Assembly: GCF_004801305.1 (NCBI RefSeq)
Contig: NZ_SSOD01000001.1
Coordinates: 310,001 to 374,000 of the forward strand
Source: Pseudothauera rhizosphaerae
Lineage (GTDB): Bacteria > Pseudomonadota > Gammaproteobacteria > Burkholderiales > Rhodocyclaceae
DNA length: 64,000 nt
Direction of reading: 5' to 3'
Numbering within the stretch: the first letter of the stretch is position 1; every line of letters starts with the position of its first letter. A program made the position numbers and the translations under genes. The notes under the pieces were generated by a model. The model made no database searches and was not told where the DNA came from. It was given only the letters and a program-made list of their open reading frames with translations. Positions 26,107-34,308 of the stretch are shown piece after piece.

Positions 26107-26814
26107 ATGCTGGCTGAACAAGACGCCTTCGAAGCCGAGCGCAGCGCGCGCATGGTCAGGGCGATATACGTCTATGAAGCCCCGCTGCGCCTGTGGCACT
26201 GGGTCAACGCGCTGGCCATCACGGTGCTGGCCGTCACCGGCTACTTCATCGGCAAGCCGCTGCCGGCGCTGTCGGGCGACACCAGCGCCCAGTACCTGAT
26301 GGGCTGGATCCGCCTGCTGCATTTCTCGGCCGCCTACGTCTTCGCCATCGGCTTCCTCGCCCGCATCTACTGGGCCTTCGTCGGCAACCACCACGCGCGC
26401 CAGCTCTTCCTGCTGCCCGTCCTCAACCCCCGATGGTGGGGCGAGGTGCTGTACGAACTGCGCTGGTATCTCTTCCTGGTGAGGGAACCGAACAAGTACG
26501 TGGGCCACAACCCGCTGGCGCAACTGATGATGTTCCTGTTCTTCACCATCGGCGCGGTCTACATGATCCTCACCGGTTTCGCCCTGTACGGCGAGGGCCA
26601 GGGCGCCGGGAGCTGGGCCGACGAGCTGTTCGGCTGGGTGATCGCGGTGCTGGGCGGCAACAGCATGCAGGTGCACAGCCTGCACCGGCTGGGCATGTGG
26701 GTGACCGTGTGCTTCGTCATCGTGCACGTCTATGCGGCCATCCGCGAGGACATCATGAGCCGCCAGAGCCTGATCAGCACCATGGTCAGCGGCTGGCGCA
26801 TGTTCAAGGACTGA
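26107..26814 (+). CDS. hupC: Ni/Fe hydrogenase b-type cytochrome subunit
   Basis: 235-residue membrane diheme cytochrome b (HyaC/HupZ family): YEAPLRLWHWVNALAI with the first heme His, four hydrophobic segments, FAIGFLARIYWAFVGNHHAR, and SLHRLGMWVTVCFVIVHVYAAIRED with the later heme ligands. It links the HupSL dimer to the membrane quinone pool. ATG 26107 follows AGGAG. Confidence 0.95.
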   Translation: MLAEQDAFEAERSARMVRAIYVYEAPLRLWHWVNALAITVLAVTGYFIGKPLPALSGDTSAQYLMGWIRLLHFSAAYVFAIGFLARIYWAFVGNHHARQLFLLPVLNPRWWGEVLYELRWYLFLVREPNKYVGHNPLAQLMMFLFFTIGAVYMILTGFALYGEGQGAGSWADELFGWVIAVLGGNSMQVHSLHRLGMWVTVCFVIVHVYAAIREDIMSRQSLISTMVSGWRMFKD

Positions 26815-26913
26815 TCCGCCGTCCACGGCCCGGCGTGCGCCGGGCCGCCGTCCGTTCGCGGCGCGGGCGTGCCCGCTGCCATTTGCCTCGGCACGCATGC
26901 TAACCTCCGACGC

Positions 26914-28491
26914 ATGGCAGCCGGCGAACTGGACATGATTGCAATTTCCCGCGATGCGCGCCGCAAGCCGCGCAAGGAACCCCCTTCTCCCCTGAGGGGG
27001 GACGGACTGAGCGCGGAATCCCAGGAAGTCGACGCCCTGCTGCGGCAGTGCTGCAGCGCCCTGCACGACGCCCTGCCCCTCGACCTGGTGTTCGCCGCGC
27101 GCCGCAATGCCAACGGCAGCCTGCGCGTGCTCGCCCACGCCGGCAAGAACAGCGCGGCCCTCAAGGAGCTTCTGGAACACGGCCTGGTCTGGCAGGGGCC
27201 CGGCGCCAGCGCCTGTCTGGCCACCGCGCTCGCCTCCGCCGAACCCTACGTGTGCCGGGACAACGGCCGGGCACTGCCGTCGTGCTGGCTGGGGGCGATG
27301 CCCGGCCTGTGCGGGCGCGGCACCTGCATGCTGCCCATCGTCGCCGGCGGCAGCGCGTGGGGCGTCATCGTCATGTGCCCGTCCGCCCCCGATACCTTCG
27401 ACGAGCGTGCGCTGGACGCGCTGCGCACGGAATTCGGCGCGCAGCTCGGCGCGGCGCTGGAACGCCAGACCCAGGCCGCGCTGGTGAACCTGCTCGGCGC
27501 GGCCCTGTCGGCCGCCGCCAACGCCATCTTCATCACCGACCGCGACGCCGTGATCGAATGGGTCAACGACGCCTTCGTCGCGCTCACCGGCTACCCGCGC
27601 GAAGAGGCCATCGGGCGCACGCCGCGCCTGCTGCATTCCGGCGTGCAGGACGCCGAGTATTACCGCGCACTGACCACCGCGATCCGCGCCGGCAGGCCCT
27701 GGAGCGGCGAGATCACCAACCGGCGCCGCGACGGCAAGCTGTACGTGGCCCAGCAGACCATCACCCCCATCCTGGAAGGCAAGCGCCATGTGCGCCATTT
27801 CGTCGCCATCCAGCAGGACGTGACCGAGCGCAAGCGCCTGGAGCGGGAGATCGGCGAACTCGCGCTCGGCGCCGAACTGGCCCGCCAGTCCGAGCGCAGC
27901 CAGATCGCCCGCGAGGTGCATGACGAACTGGGCGGCTCGCTGGTCTCCCTGCGCCACGACATCGAGTGGCTGACGGACCGCACCACCGATGCCGCCAGCC
28001 TGGAACGCCTGCAGATCATGCTGGAGCTGGTCGCCCATTCGCTGGCCTCCGCGCGCCAGATCGTCACCGGCCTGCGCCCGGCCATCGTCGAGGAGCAGGG
28101 CCTGGGCGGCGCCATCGGCTGGCTGGCACGGGAGTTTCGCCAGCACCACGACATCGCGGTGGAACTCGACCTGTCGCCGGCGCTGAAGCGCGTGGACCTG
28201 ACCCAGGCCGTGGAGACCTACCGCGTGGTGCAGGAATGCCTGACCAACGTGGCCAAGCACGCCTGTGCCAGCCGCGTGCGCATCGACGGGCGCATCAACG
28301 ACCAGTTGCTGGTGCTGGAGGTGGAGGACGACGGCCACGGCAGCCGCAGCGGCGGGGATGCGGGCGGCCGGCGCGGCATGACCGAAAGGGCGCTGCTGAT
28401 GGGCGGCTATCTGGAGATCGGCCGCGCCGCCGCCGGCGGCACCCGCGTGCGCCTGGTGGTGCCGCTGGCCACCGGGGAAACGGAACGATGA
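26914..28491 (+). CDS. GAF-PAS sensor histidine kinase (NarX/UhpB type) with Cys-rich GAF
   Basis: About 525 residues: GAF-like domain (about 38-185) with eight cysteines (46, 47, 101, 114, 124, 133, 138, 155), PAS domain (about 196-310; ITDRDAVIEWVNDAFVALTGY), HisKA_3 with phospho-acceptor His336 (REVHDELGG), and a HATPase of the DesK/NarX type (VQECLTNVAKHA). The start is uncertain: GTG 26869 and ATG 26935 are alternatives and none has a good ribosome site. Residues about 20-31 are encoded by a palindromic repeat (26978-27001) resembling the intergenic elements at 44 and 4965. Its stop overlaps the start of its response regulator. The signal is unknown; redox or metal sensing by the cysteines is conjecture. 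Confidence 0.85.
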   Translation: MAAGELDMIAISRDARRKPRKEPPSPLRGDGLSAESQEVDALLRQCCSALHDALPLDLVFAARRNANGSLRVLAHAGKNSAALKELLEHGLVWQGPGASACLATALASAEPYVCRDNGRALPSCWLGAMPGLCGRGTCMLPIVAGGSAWGVIVMCPSAPDTFDERALDALRTEFGAQLGAALERQTQAALVNLLGAALSAAANAIFITDRDAVIEWVNDAFVALTGYPREEAIGRTPRLLHSGVQDAEYYRALTTAIRAGRPWSGEITNRRRDGKLYVAQQTITPILEGKRHVRHFVAIQQDVTERKRLEREIGELALGAELARQSERSQIAREVHDELGGSLVSLRHDIEWLTDRTTDAASLERLQIMLELVAHSLASARQIVTGLRPAIVEEQGLGGAIGWLAREFRQHHDIAVELDLSPALKRVDLTQAVETYRVVQECLTNVAKHACASRVRIDGRINDQLLVLEVEDDGHGSRSGGDAGGRRGMTERALLMGGYLEIGRAAAGGTRVRLVVPLATGETER

Positions 28492-29117
28492 CCCGCGTGC
28501 TGGTGGTGGACGACCACACCCTGTTCCGCCAGGGCCTGCACCGCCTGCTGGCCGACGTGCCCGACCTGGAAATGGCCGGCGAGGCCAGCACCGCCGCCCA
28601 GGCACTGGCGATGATCCGTGCCCAGCCCTGGGACCTGGTCCTGCTGGACATCCGCCTGCCCGACGCGGGCGGGCTGGAGGTGCTGCGCCAGTTGCGCGCC
28701 GAAGGCCGCGACGTGCCGGTGCTGATGCTGACCATGTACCCCGCCGAGCGCTTCGCCGCCCAGGCCGCCCGCCTGGGGGCGGCCGGCTATCTCAGCAAGG
28801 ACTGCTCCGCCCATCACCTGGTGGAGGCGATGCGCAAGGTGGCGGCCGGCGGCTCCTACATCGACGCGCACTCGGCCTCCGACCTCTTCTTCCGCCTCGC
28901 CCGCGGCGGCGGCGACCCGCCCCACCACCTCCTGTCGCGGCGCGAATTCGAAGTGTTCATCAAGCTCGCCAAGGGCCACACCATCTCGCAGATCGCCGCC
29001 GACATGAACGTCAGCGCGAAGACGGTCAGCACCTATCGCGCGCGCCTGCTGGGCAAGCTCGAACTGGGCAACAACGCCGAGATCGTGCGCTACGCGCTCG
29101 CGCACAACCTGTACTGA
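28488..29117 (+). CDS. NarL/FixJ-family response regulator
   Basis: 209 residues: receiver domain with Asp9-type acidic pair (VVDDHTLFRQGL), phospho-acceptor Asp54 (LLDIRLPD) and SKD Lys, then a LuxR-type helix-turn-helix (LSRREFEVFIKLAKGHTISQIAADMNVSAKTVSTYRARLLGKL, read in parts). ATG 28488 overlaps the kinase stop (ATGA). The pair lies inside the hup cluster between hupC and hupD, so control of hydrogenase or respiration is plausible but unproven. Confidence 0.92.
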   Translation: MTRVLVVDDHTLFRQGLHRLLADVPDLEMAGEASTAAQALAMIRAQPWDLVLLDIRLPDAGGLEVLRQLRAEGRDVPVLMLTMYPAERFAAQAARLGAAGYLSKDCSAHHLVEAMRKVAAGGSYIDAHSASDLFFRLARGGGDPPHHLLSRREFEVFIKLAKGHTISQIAADMNVSAKTVSTYRARLLGKLELGNNAEIVRYALAHNLY

Positions 29118-29234
29118 AGGATCACGTAGGCATTTTCCTACAGCGCTGCCGGTGTCGCCCGGCGCAGTGGTAGGCGATCGGCGTCTAGCTTCGCTTTCGG
29201 CCACGGCATTAGTATTCGCGCACCTTTTCTTCCG

Positions 29235-31508
29235 ATGACAAGGGAGTGCGCTCCGGGGTGTCGCGTGCGGGCCAGCGGCGAACGAATCGACCGTCGATGC
29301 GCTGATTCCGCCATGCCGAACATGCCGCCGCGATTTCAATCCCTGCTCCTCGACATCCATGCCCGGCTGCTGTCGGCCGGCACGGACCACGAGGAGGTGC
29401 TGGACGGAGTCGTAGGCCTGCTGGCGCGGGCCCTGGGCTGCCCGGCGGCGTGGATCGCCCTCGCCGATGCCTCCGGCACGCTGCACATCGAGGCCGTCGG
29501 CGGCACCCATCCGCAACTCGAAACCCTGCCCGGCCAGGCCCTGCCCCACAGCAAGGGGCTGCGCGGCGAAACCCTCGCCTACCGCTGCCTGCGCACCGGC
29601 AAGACGGCGCAGGCGCGCGACGCGGTGGCCGAACTGCCGATCACGCTGCCCCCCGGCGCCACCGCCGTGCTGCCGCTGGCCTCCGGCGCCGCGCCCCACG
29701 GCGTGCTCGGCCTGCGCGCCGCGCCCGGGCGCAGCTTCCGCCAGGGCGAGCTGGCCTTCCTCGAAACGGTCGCCACCCACCTCGCCGCCGTCCTCGCCCT
29801 GCGCGCGCGCGTCGCCGCGGCGGACGAGGCGCTGGCCCACCGCCACCAGGCCGCGGCGGTGTTCGACAGCGCCATGGAAGGCATCTTCATCACCGACCTC
29901 AACGGCCGCATCCTCGCCGCCAATCCCGCCGCCTGCCGCATCACCGGCTACGACGCAGCCGAAGTGCTCGGCGCCACCCCGGCGCTGTTCAAGTCCGGCC
30001 GCCACGACCAGGCCTTCTACGAGGCGTTCTGGGCCTCCCTGCGCGCGTATGGGTGCTGGCGCGGCGAGATCTGGAACCGGCGCAAGAATGGCGAGATCTA
30101 CCCCGAGCTGCTGTGCGTGTCGGCCATCCACGACGACAGCGGCCAGGCCGTCCGCTTCGTCGCGCTGCTGATCGACATCTCCGAACAGAAGCGCATCGAG
30201 TCCGAACTGGCGCGCAAGGCCTACTACGACCAGCTCACCGGCCTGCCCAACCGGGGCCTTTTCGAGGACTACCTCGCCAAGGTGCTCGCCCGCGCGCGGC
30301 GCGAGGGCAGCACGGTGGCGGTGCTGTTCTTCGACCTGGACGACTTCAAGTACGTCAACGACACCCTGGGCCACGACGAGGGCGACCGCCTGATCCGCAC
30401 CGTCGCCGAACGGCTCGCCGCCTGCCTGCGTTCCGAGGACATGGTGGCGCGCCTGGGCGGCGACGAGTTCGTCGTCGCCCTGCCCGGCATCCCCCACATG
30501 CACGACGCCGCCACGGTGGCGCGCAAGCTGCTCGACTCGGTGTGCGGGCCGGTGGCGCTGGGCACCGACGAGGTCTACGTCAGCGGCTGCATCGGCATCG
30601 CGCTCTTCCCCGACGACGGCGACAGCCCCGACCTGCTGCTGCGCTGCGCGGACAACGCCATGTACGGCGCCAAGGAGCTGGGCAGCAACTCCATGCTGTT
30701 CTACCGCCCCGAGATGCACACCCGCAGCGGCGAGCGTTTCGCCATCGGCAGCGCGCTCAAGAACGCGCTGGGCGCCAACGAGTTCTTCCTCGTCTACCAG
30801 CCCCAGTTCCGCGCCGGCGCGCAGCGCCCGGTCGGCGTGGAGGCCCTGCTGCGCTGGCGCCACAACGGCGAGGTGATCACCCCGGACCGCTTCATCCCCC
30901 TCAGCGAGGAGAAGGGGCTCATCGTCGAGGTGGGCGAATGGGTGCTGCGCACCGCCTGCACCCAGGGCCGCCTGTGGCACGAACAGGGCTTCAGCGACCT
31001 GCGGGTGGCGGTCAACCTGTCGGCGCGCCAGTTCCGCGAGCGCACGCTGGTGCCCATGATCTACGAGGTTCTGGAAGAAACCGGCTTCCCCCCCGCGGCG
31101 CTGGAGATCGAGATCACCGAAAGCCTCACCCTCAGCAACGCCAACAGCGCCCCCAACATCCTCGGCGCGCTGAAGGAGATGGGCGTGGGCATCGCCATCG
31201 ACGACTTCGGCACCGGCTATTCCTCCCTCGCCTGCCTGGGCCGCTACCCCATCGACACGCTGAAGATCGACCTGTCCTTCGTCCAGGCCATCGGGCGCGA
31301 CCCCCGCGTCGAGGCCATCATCTGCGCCATCGTCGCCATGGCCGGCACCCTGGGCATCGCCCTCGTCGCCGAAGGGGTGGAGACGGAAGCGCAGCGCGAT
31401 TTCCTGCTCGGCCGCGGCTGCGACGTGATCCAGGGCTACCTGGTCGGCAAGCCCATGCTGCCGCAGGAATTCGACGCGCACTTCGCCTCCGGCCTGCTGC
31501 CGCACTGA
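29235..31508 (+). CDS. GAF-PAS-GGDEF-EAL cyclic-di-GMP protein
   Basis: 757 residues: GAF (about 36-190), PAS (about 205-320, with LFKSGRHDQAFYEAFW), GGDEF domain with intact RLGGDEF (408-412) and an inhibitory-site RxxD (399-402), and EAL domain with VEALLRW (536-538), ITESL, IDDFGTGYSSL and KIDLSF, so both cyclase and phosphodiesterase motifs are intact. The start is uncertain; ATG 29313 would remove 26 unconserved residues. It sits in the same direction within the hup cluster between the two-component pair and hupD. Confidence 0.88.
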   Translation: MTRECAPGCRVRASGERIDRRCADSAMPNMPPRFQSLLLDIHARLLSAGTDHEEVLDGVVGLLARALGCPAAWIALADASGTLHIEAVGGTHPQLETLPGQALPHSKGLRGETLAYRCLRTGKTAQARDAVAELPITLPPGATAVLPLASGAAPHGVLGLRAAPGRSFRQGELAFLETVATHLAAVLALRARVAAADEALAHRHQAAAVFDSAMEGIFITDLNGRILAANPAACRITGYDAAEVLGATPALFKSGRHDQAFYEAFWASLRAYGCWRGEIWNRRKNGEIYPELLCVSAIHDDSGQAVRFVALLIDISEQKRIESELARKAYYDQLTGLPNRGLFEDYLAKVLARARREGSTVAVLFFDLDDFKYVNDTLGHDEGDRLIRTVAERLAACLRSEDMVARLGGDEFVVALPGIPHMHDAATVARKLLDSVCGPVALGTDEVYVSGCIGIALFPDDGDSPDLLLRCADNAMYGAKELGSNSMLFYRPEMHTRSGERFAIGSALKNALGANEFFLVYQPQFRAGAQRPVGVEALLRWRHNGEVITPDRFIPLSEEKGLIVEVGEWVLRTACTQGRLWHEQGFSDLRVAVNLSARQFRERTLVPMIYEVLEETGFPPAALEIEITESLTLSNANSAPNILGALKEMGVGIAIDDFGTGYSSLACLGRYPIDTLKIDLSFVQAIGRDPRVEAIICAIVAMAGTLGIALVAEGVETEAQRDFLLGRGCDVIQGYLVGKPMLPQEFDAHFASGLLPH

Positions 31509-31674
31509 AACGAAAGAAATCCTTCCGTTCCGGAAACATTCTTTCCACCCTCAGCACCTGCGCGCTCCGCTCCGCGCCCCAAGTCGCTGATTCTCCGCCG
31601 CCGTCGCCGGGGGCGGCGGCTGGCATGCTCCGTGCTGGACTTCCCCATCCCTTCCGCCCTCGCCCGCCACCGCC

Positions 31675-32295
31675 ATGAACGACACGCCCGACCCCATCCT
31701 CGTGCTCGGCATCGGCAACCTGCTGTGGGCCGACGAAGGCTTCGGCGTGCGCTGCGTGGAAGCCTTCGGCGAACGCTGGGCGGTGCCGGAGCGGGTCACC
31801 GTGCTCGACGGCGGCACCCAGGGCCTGTACCTGCTGCCCTACCTGACCGCCGCGCGCCGCCTCATCGTCTTCGACGCCATCGACTACGGCCTGCCGCCCG
31901 GCACCCTGCGCCAGGTGGAAAACGGCGAGGTGCCGCGCTTCATGGGCGTCAAGAAGATGAGCCTGCACCAGACCGGCTTCCAGGAAGTGCTAGCCGCGGC
32001 CGAACTGCTCGGGCAACTGCCCGCGGAAATGCTCTTGATCGGCGTGCAGCCCGCGGAACTGGACGACTACGGCGGCAGCCTGCGCCCGGCCGTGCGCGCC
32101 CTCGTGCCCGAGGCGGTGGAACTCGCCGCCGCCCGCCTGCGCGCCTGGGGCGTGGACCTGCGTCCCGCCGAGGGCGCCCGGCCGGTGCTCAACGACGACG
32201 CCCTGGCCCTGGCCGGCTACGAGGCCGGCCGCCCGCCGGCCGAAGCCGCCTGGCGCCTGGGCGACGGGCGCTTCCACCCGGACGCGGTGCGCTGA
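31675..32295 (+). CDS. hupD: Hydrogenase maturation endopeptidase HupD
   Basis: 206-residue HyaD/HupD protease: LVLGIGNLLWADEGFGVRCVEAF with the Ni-probing Glu, IVFDAIDYG with the Asp, and the His of KKMSLHQTGFQEVL. It removes the 15-residue C-terminal extension of HupL after nickel insertion. Its stop overlaps the start of hupF (TGATG). Confidence 0.95.
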   Translation: MNDTPDPILVLGIGNLLWADEGFGVRCVEAFGERWAVPERVTVLDGGTQGLYLLPYLTAARRLIVFDAIDYGLPPGTLRQVENGEVPRFMGVKKMSLHQTGFQEVLAAAELLGQLPAEMLLIGVQPAELDDYGGSLRPAVRALVPEAVELAAARLRAWGVDLRPAEGARPVLNDDALALAGYEAGRPPAEAAWRLGDGRFHPDAVR

Positions 32296-32609
32296 TGTGC
32301 ATCGGCGTTCCCATGCAGGTCGTACACGGCGATGCCGTCCGCGCCCTGTGCCGCGGCCGCGACGGCGCCGAGGCCTGGATAGACCTGCTGCTCACCGGCC
32401 CCCAACCCCCCGGCACCTGGCTGCTGACCTTCCTCGGTGCCGCCCGCGAGGTCCTGGACGCCGAGCGCGCCGCGCGGATCGGCGCCGCCCTGGACGCGCT
32501 GGGCGACCTGCTCGCCGGGCGCAGTGCCGACGTGGACGCCGCCTTCGCCGACCTCGTCGAACGCGGCCCGCAACTGCCCGAATTCCTGCGCAAGGCTCCC
32601 ACGTCGTGA
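32295..32609 (+). CDS. hupF: HypC-family hydrogenase chaperone HupF
   Basis: 104 residues, starting MCIGVPMQV with the Cys2 used by HypC-type chaperones to carry the Fe(CN)2CO group. It is longer than HypC, with a C-terminal extension (DLLAGRSADVDAAFADLVERG) typical of HupF. Known HupF proteins protect HupL during aerobic maturation. The hypC proper is at 37853. Confidence 0.92.
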   Translation: MCIGVPMQVVHGDAVRALCRGRDGAEAWIDLLLTGPQPPGTWLLTFLGAAREVLDAERAARIGAALDALGDLLAGRSADVDAAFADLVERGPQLPEFLRKAPTS

Positions 32610-32643
32610 GCCTCGCCCGATTGCCACCGACGGAGCCCCGGCC

Positions 32644-33561
32644 ATGAAAGCCTTCCCCATCCCGGTCGTTTCCCTGGACGCCGTGTCCGCCCTGGTCGGC
32701 CCCGGTTCGCAAGCCGCCGCGGACGAGGGTTTCGACTGGCTGCCGCTGCCCTCGGGCATGGGCACCTTCGACCCGCCGCCCCTGCCGGAGACGGCCAACC
32801 CGGCCGCCACCGCCGCGGCCATCGCGGTGCTGGAAGACGCCCTTGCCGACCTGCGCGGCTGGGTCTTCGGCACCGGCACCAACCCGGCCTACGACCTCGC
32901 GCCCATGCCACCGGACGCGCTGGCGGTGATCAACGAAGCCCTCGGCCAGGGCGAGGTGTCCGCCATCGTGCGCGGCACGCCCGGCACCCCAGGCGAAATC
33001 CACGTCCAGGAGACCGTGTTCGCCGGCCTGTGGCGGGTGCAGACCCTGGACGCGGACGGGCGGCTGGCCGCCGACGTGCTGGAAGCGGGCCCCATCCCCG
33101 CCGCGGTCCCGACCGCCGCGGCCGCCCCGCAGCGGGAGGCCGGACACCCGCTGCCGCCCCTGATAGCCGGCATCATGAATGCCCAGCCCGTGGTGCACGA
33201 ACTCATCGCCGCCGCCCACGCCCACCGCCCGGGCGACCCCGCCCACGTGGTCAACCTCAGCCTGCTGCCCATGACGCCGGCCGATCTGGCCTGGCTCTCC
33301 GCCGCCCTCGGCACCGGCCGCGCCGTCATCCTGTCCCGCGGCTACGGCAACTGCCGCATCGCCGCCACGGCGCTGCCCGCCACCTGGCGCGTGCAGTACT
33401 TCAACAACGACGACAGGCTGATCCTGGACACCGTCGAGGTCACCGCCATCCCGGACGTGGCGCTGGCGGCCGCCGAGGATTTCGCCGACAGCCTGTTGCG
33501 GCTGGACGAATGGGTCGCTACCCTGCGCAAAGGTCTGGCAGACGGCGCCGGCGATGTTTGA
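32644..33561 (+). CDS. hupH: Hydrogenase expression/formation protein HupH (HyaF family)
   Basis: 305 residues, MKAFPIPVVSLDAVSALVGPGSQ at the start, then a mid-protein GEVSAIV.G..GEIHVQETVFAGLWRV pattern and a C-terminal LSRGYGNCRIAATALPATWRVQYFN segment typical of the HupH_C domain. It assists maturation of the small subunit in related systems. The expected hupG (HyaE-like thioredoxin-fold chaperone) is absent between hupF and hupH. Its last 8 nt overlap hupI. Confidence 0.92.
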   Translation: MKAFPIPVVSLDAVSALVGPGSQAAADEGFDWLPLPSGMGTFDPPPLPETANPAATAAAIAVLEDALADLRGWVFGTGTNPAYDLAPMPPDALAVINEALGQGEVSAIVRGTPGTPGEIHVQETVFAGLWRVQTLDADGRLAADVLEAGPIPAAVPTAAAAPQREAGHPLPPLIAGIMNAQPVVHELIAAAHAHRPGDPAHVVNLSLLPMTPADLAWLSAALGTGRAVILSRGYGNCRIAATALPATWRVQYFNNDDRLILDTVEVTAIPDVALAAAEDFADSLLRLDEWVATLRKGLADGAGDV

Positions 33562-33763
33562 GGGCAGCTATCTCGGCGACGACGGCCGGCTCACCGACGA
33601 TGCGCGGCTCGAATGCGGCATCTGCTGGTGGGTGTACGACCCGGCCGAGGGCGACGAGGTGGGCGGAATCCCGCCCGGCACCCCCTTCGCCCGCCTGCCC
33701 GCCCACTGGACCTGCCCCAACTGCGACGCCCCCAAGCACAAGTTCCTGGTGGTCAACGACTAG
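33554..33763 (+). CDS. hupI: Rubredoxin HupI
   Basis: 69-residue rubredoxin with iron ligands Cys21, Cys24 (LECGICWWVYDP) and Cys54, Cys57 (WTCPNCDAPKHKF), and an N-terminal extension common in hydrogenase-linked rubredoxins. Those rubredoxins are needed for the small-subunit clusters under oxygen. ATG 33554 overlaps the end of hupH. Confidence 0.95.
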   Translation: MFEGSYLGDDGRLTDDARLECGICWWVYDPAEGDEVGGIPPGTPFARLPAHWTCPNCDAPKHKFLVVND

Positions 33764-33789
33764 TGCGGTACACACCACTCGCTCCGAAC

Positions 33790-34308
33790 ATGCTTCCGGC
33801 CGCATTAGCAGGTTCCGGTACCTCATCCGTGCTCGCAACGGCCTTTTCCTTCCACACCGAGAACCCCCGGCAGCTCCTGGCCGAGCGCTTCGCCCGCATC
33901 GCCGCCACCCGCATGGCCGGCCTGCCGGTGGCGAACCCGGCGCTGGCGGTGGCCGTGCCCGCCATGGAGGCCTGGCAGGGCGAGTGGGTGGGTGTGCTGG
34001 TGACCCCGTGGGCGGTGAACCTGGTCATCCTGCCCGGCTCCGGCGGGCGCTTCCGCGCCATCGCCGTGGGTGCCTCCCAGCACTGGCATTTCCCTTCCGG
34101 CGAGTACGAATTCCTCGGCAGCCACGAGGACGGCCTGGGCCCCTACCAATGCTGTTCCCTGGCGTCGCCGGCCTTCGACTTCCCTACCCAGGCGGATGGG
34201 GAAGCCTTCGCGCGGGCGGCCTTCGCCGCCCTGCTGGCCGAACCGGCGGCCCAGCCCGTCTCGCGGCGGGCCTTCCTGCGCGGCGGGCTGTTCGGAGGCG
34301 GGCGATGA
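33790..34308 (+). CDS. hupJ: [NiFe]-hydrogenase assembly chaperone HybE/HupJ
   Basis: About 172 residues with the HybE core: RFARIAATRMAGLPVANPALAVA, GVLVTPWAVNLVILP, FPSGEYEFLGSHEDGLGPYQCCSLASPAFDF. The start is uncertain: GTG 33763 overlaps the hupI stop, GTG 33829 is nearer the conserved core, and none has a clear ribosome site. Oddity: the C-terminus reads SRRAFLRGGLFGGG, a Tat-like twin-arginine motif at the wrong end of the protein. It stops within the start of hupK (ATGA). Confidence 0.85.
   Translation: MLPAALAGSGTSSVLATAFSFHTENPRQLLAERFARIAATRMAGLPVANPALAVAVPAMEAWQGEWVGVLVTPWAVNLVILPGSGGRFRAIAVGASQHWHFPSGEYEFLGSHEDGLGPYQCCSLASPAFDFPTQADGEAFARAAFAALLAEPAAQPVSRRAFLRGGLFGGGR

Noticed and set aside
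24046-28605. 1519-codon open frame on the minus strand opposite hupL, hupC and the sensor kinase
   Set aside because: It is a GC-driven shadow: rich in His, Gly, Ala, Gln and Val, with no domain, and opposite genes with clear conserved motifs.
28407-31505. 1032-codon minus-strand open frame opposite the response regulator and GGDEF-EAL gene
   Set aside because: Same shadow composition and no ribosome site; the plus strand carries intact GGDEF and EAL motifs.
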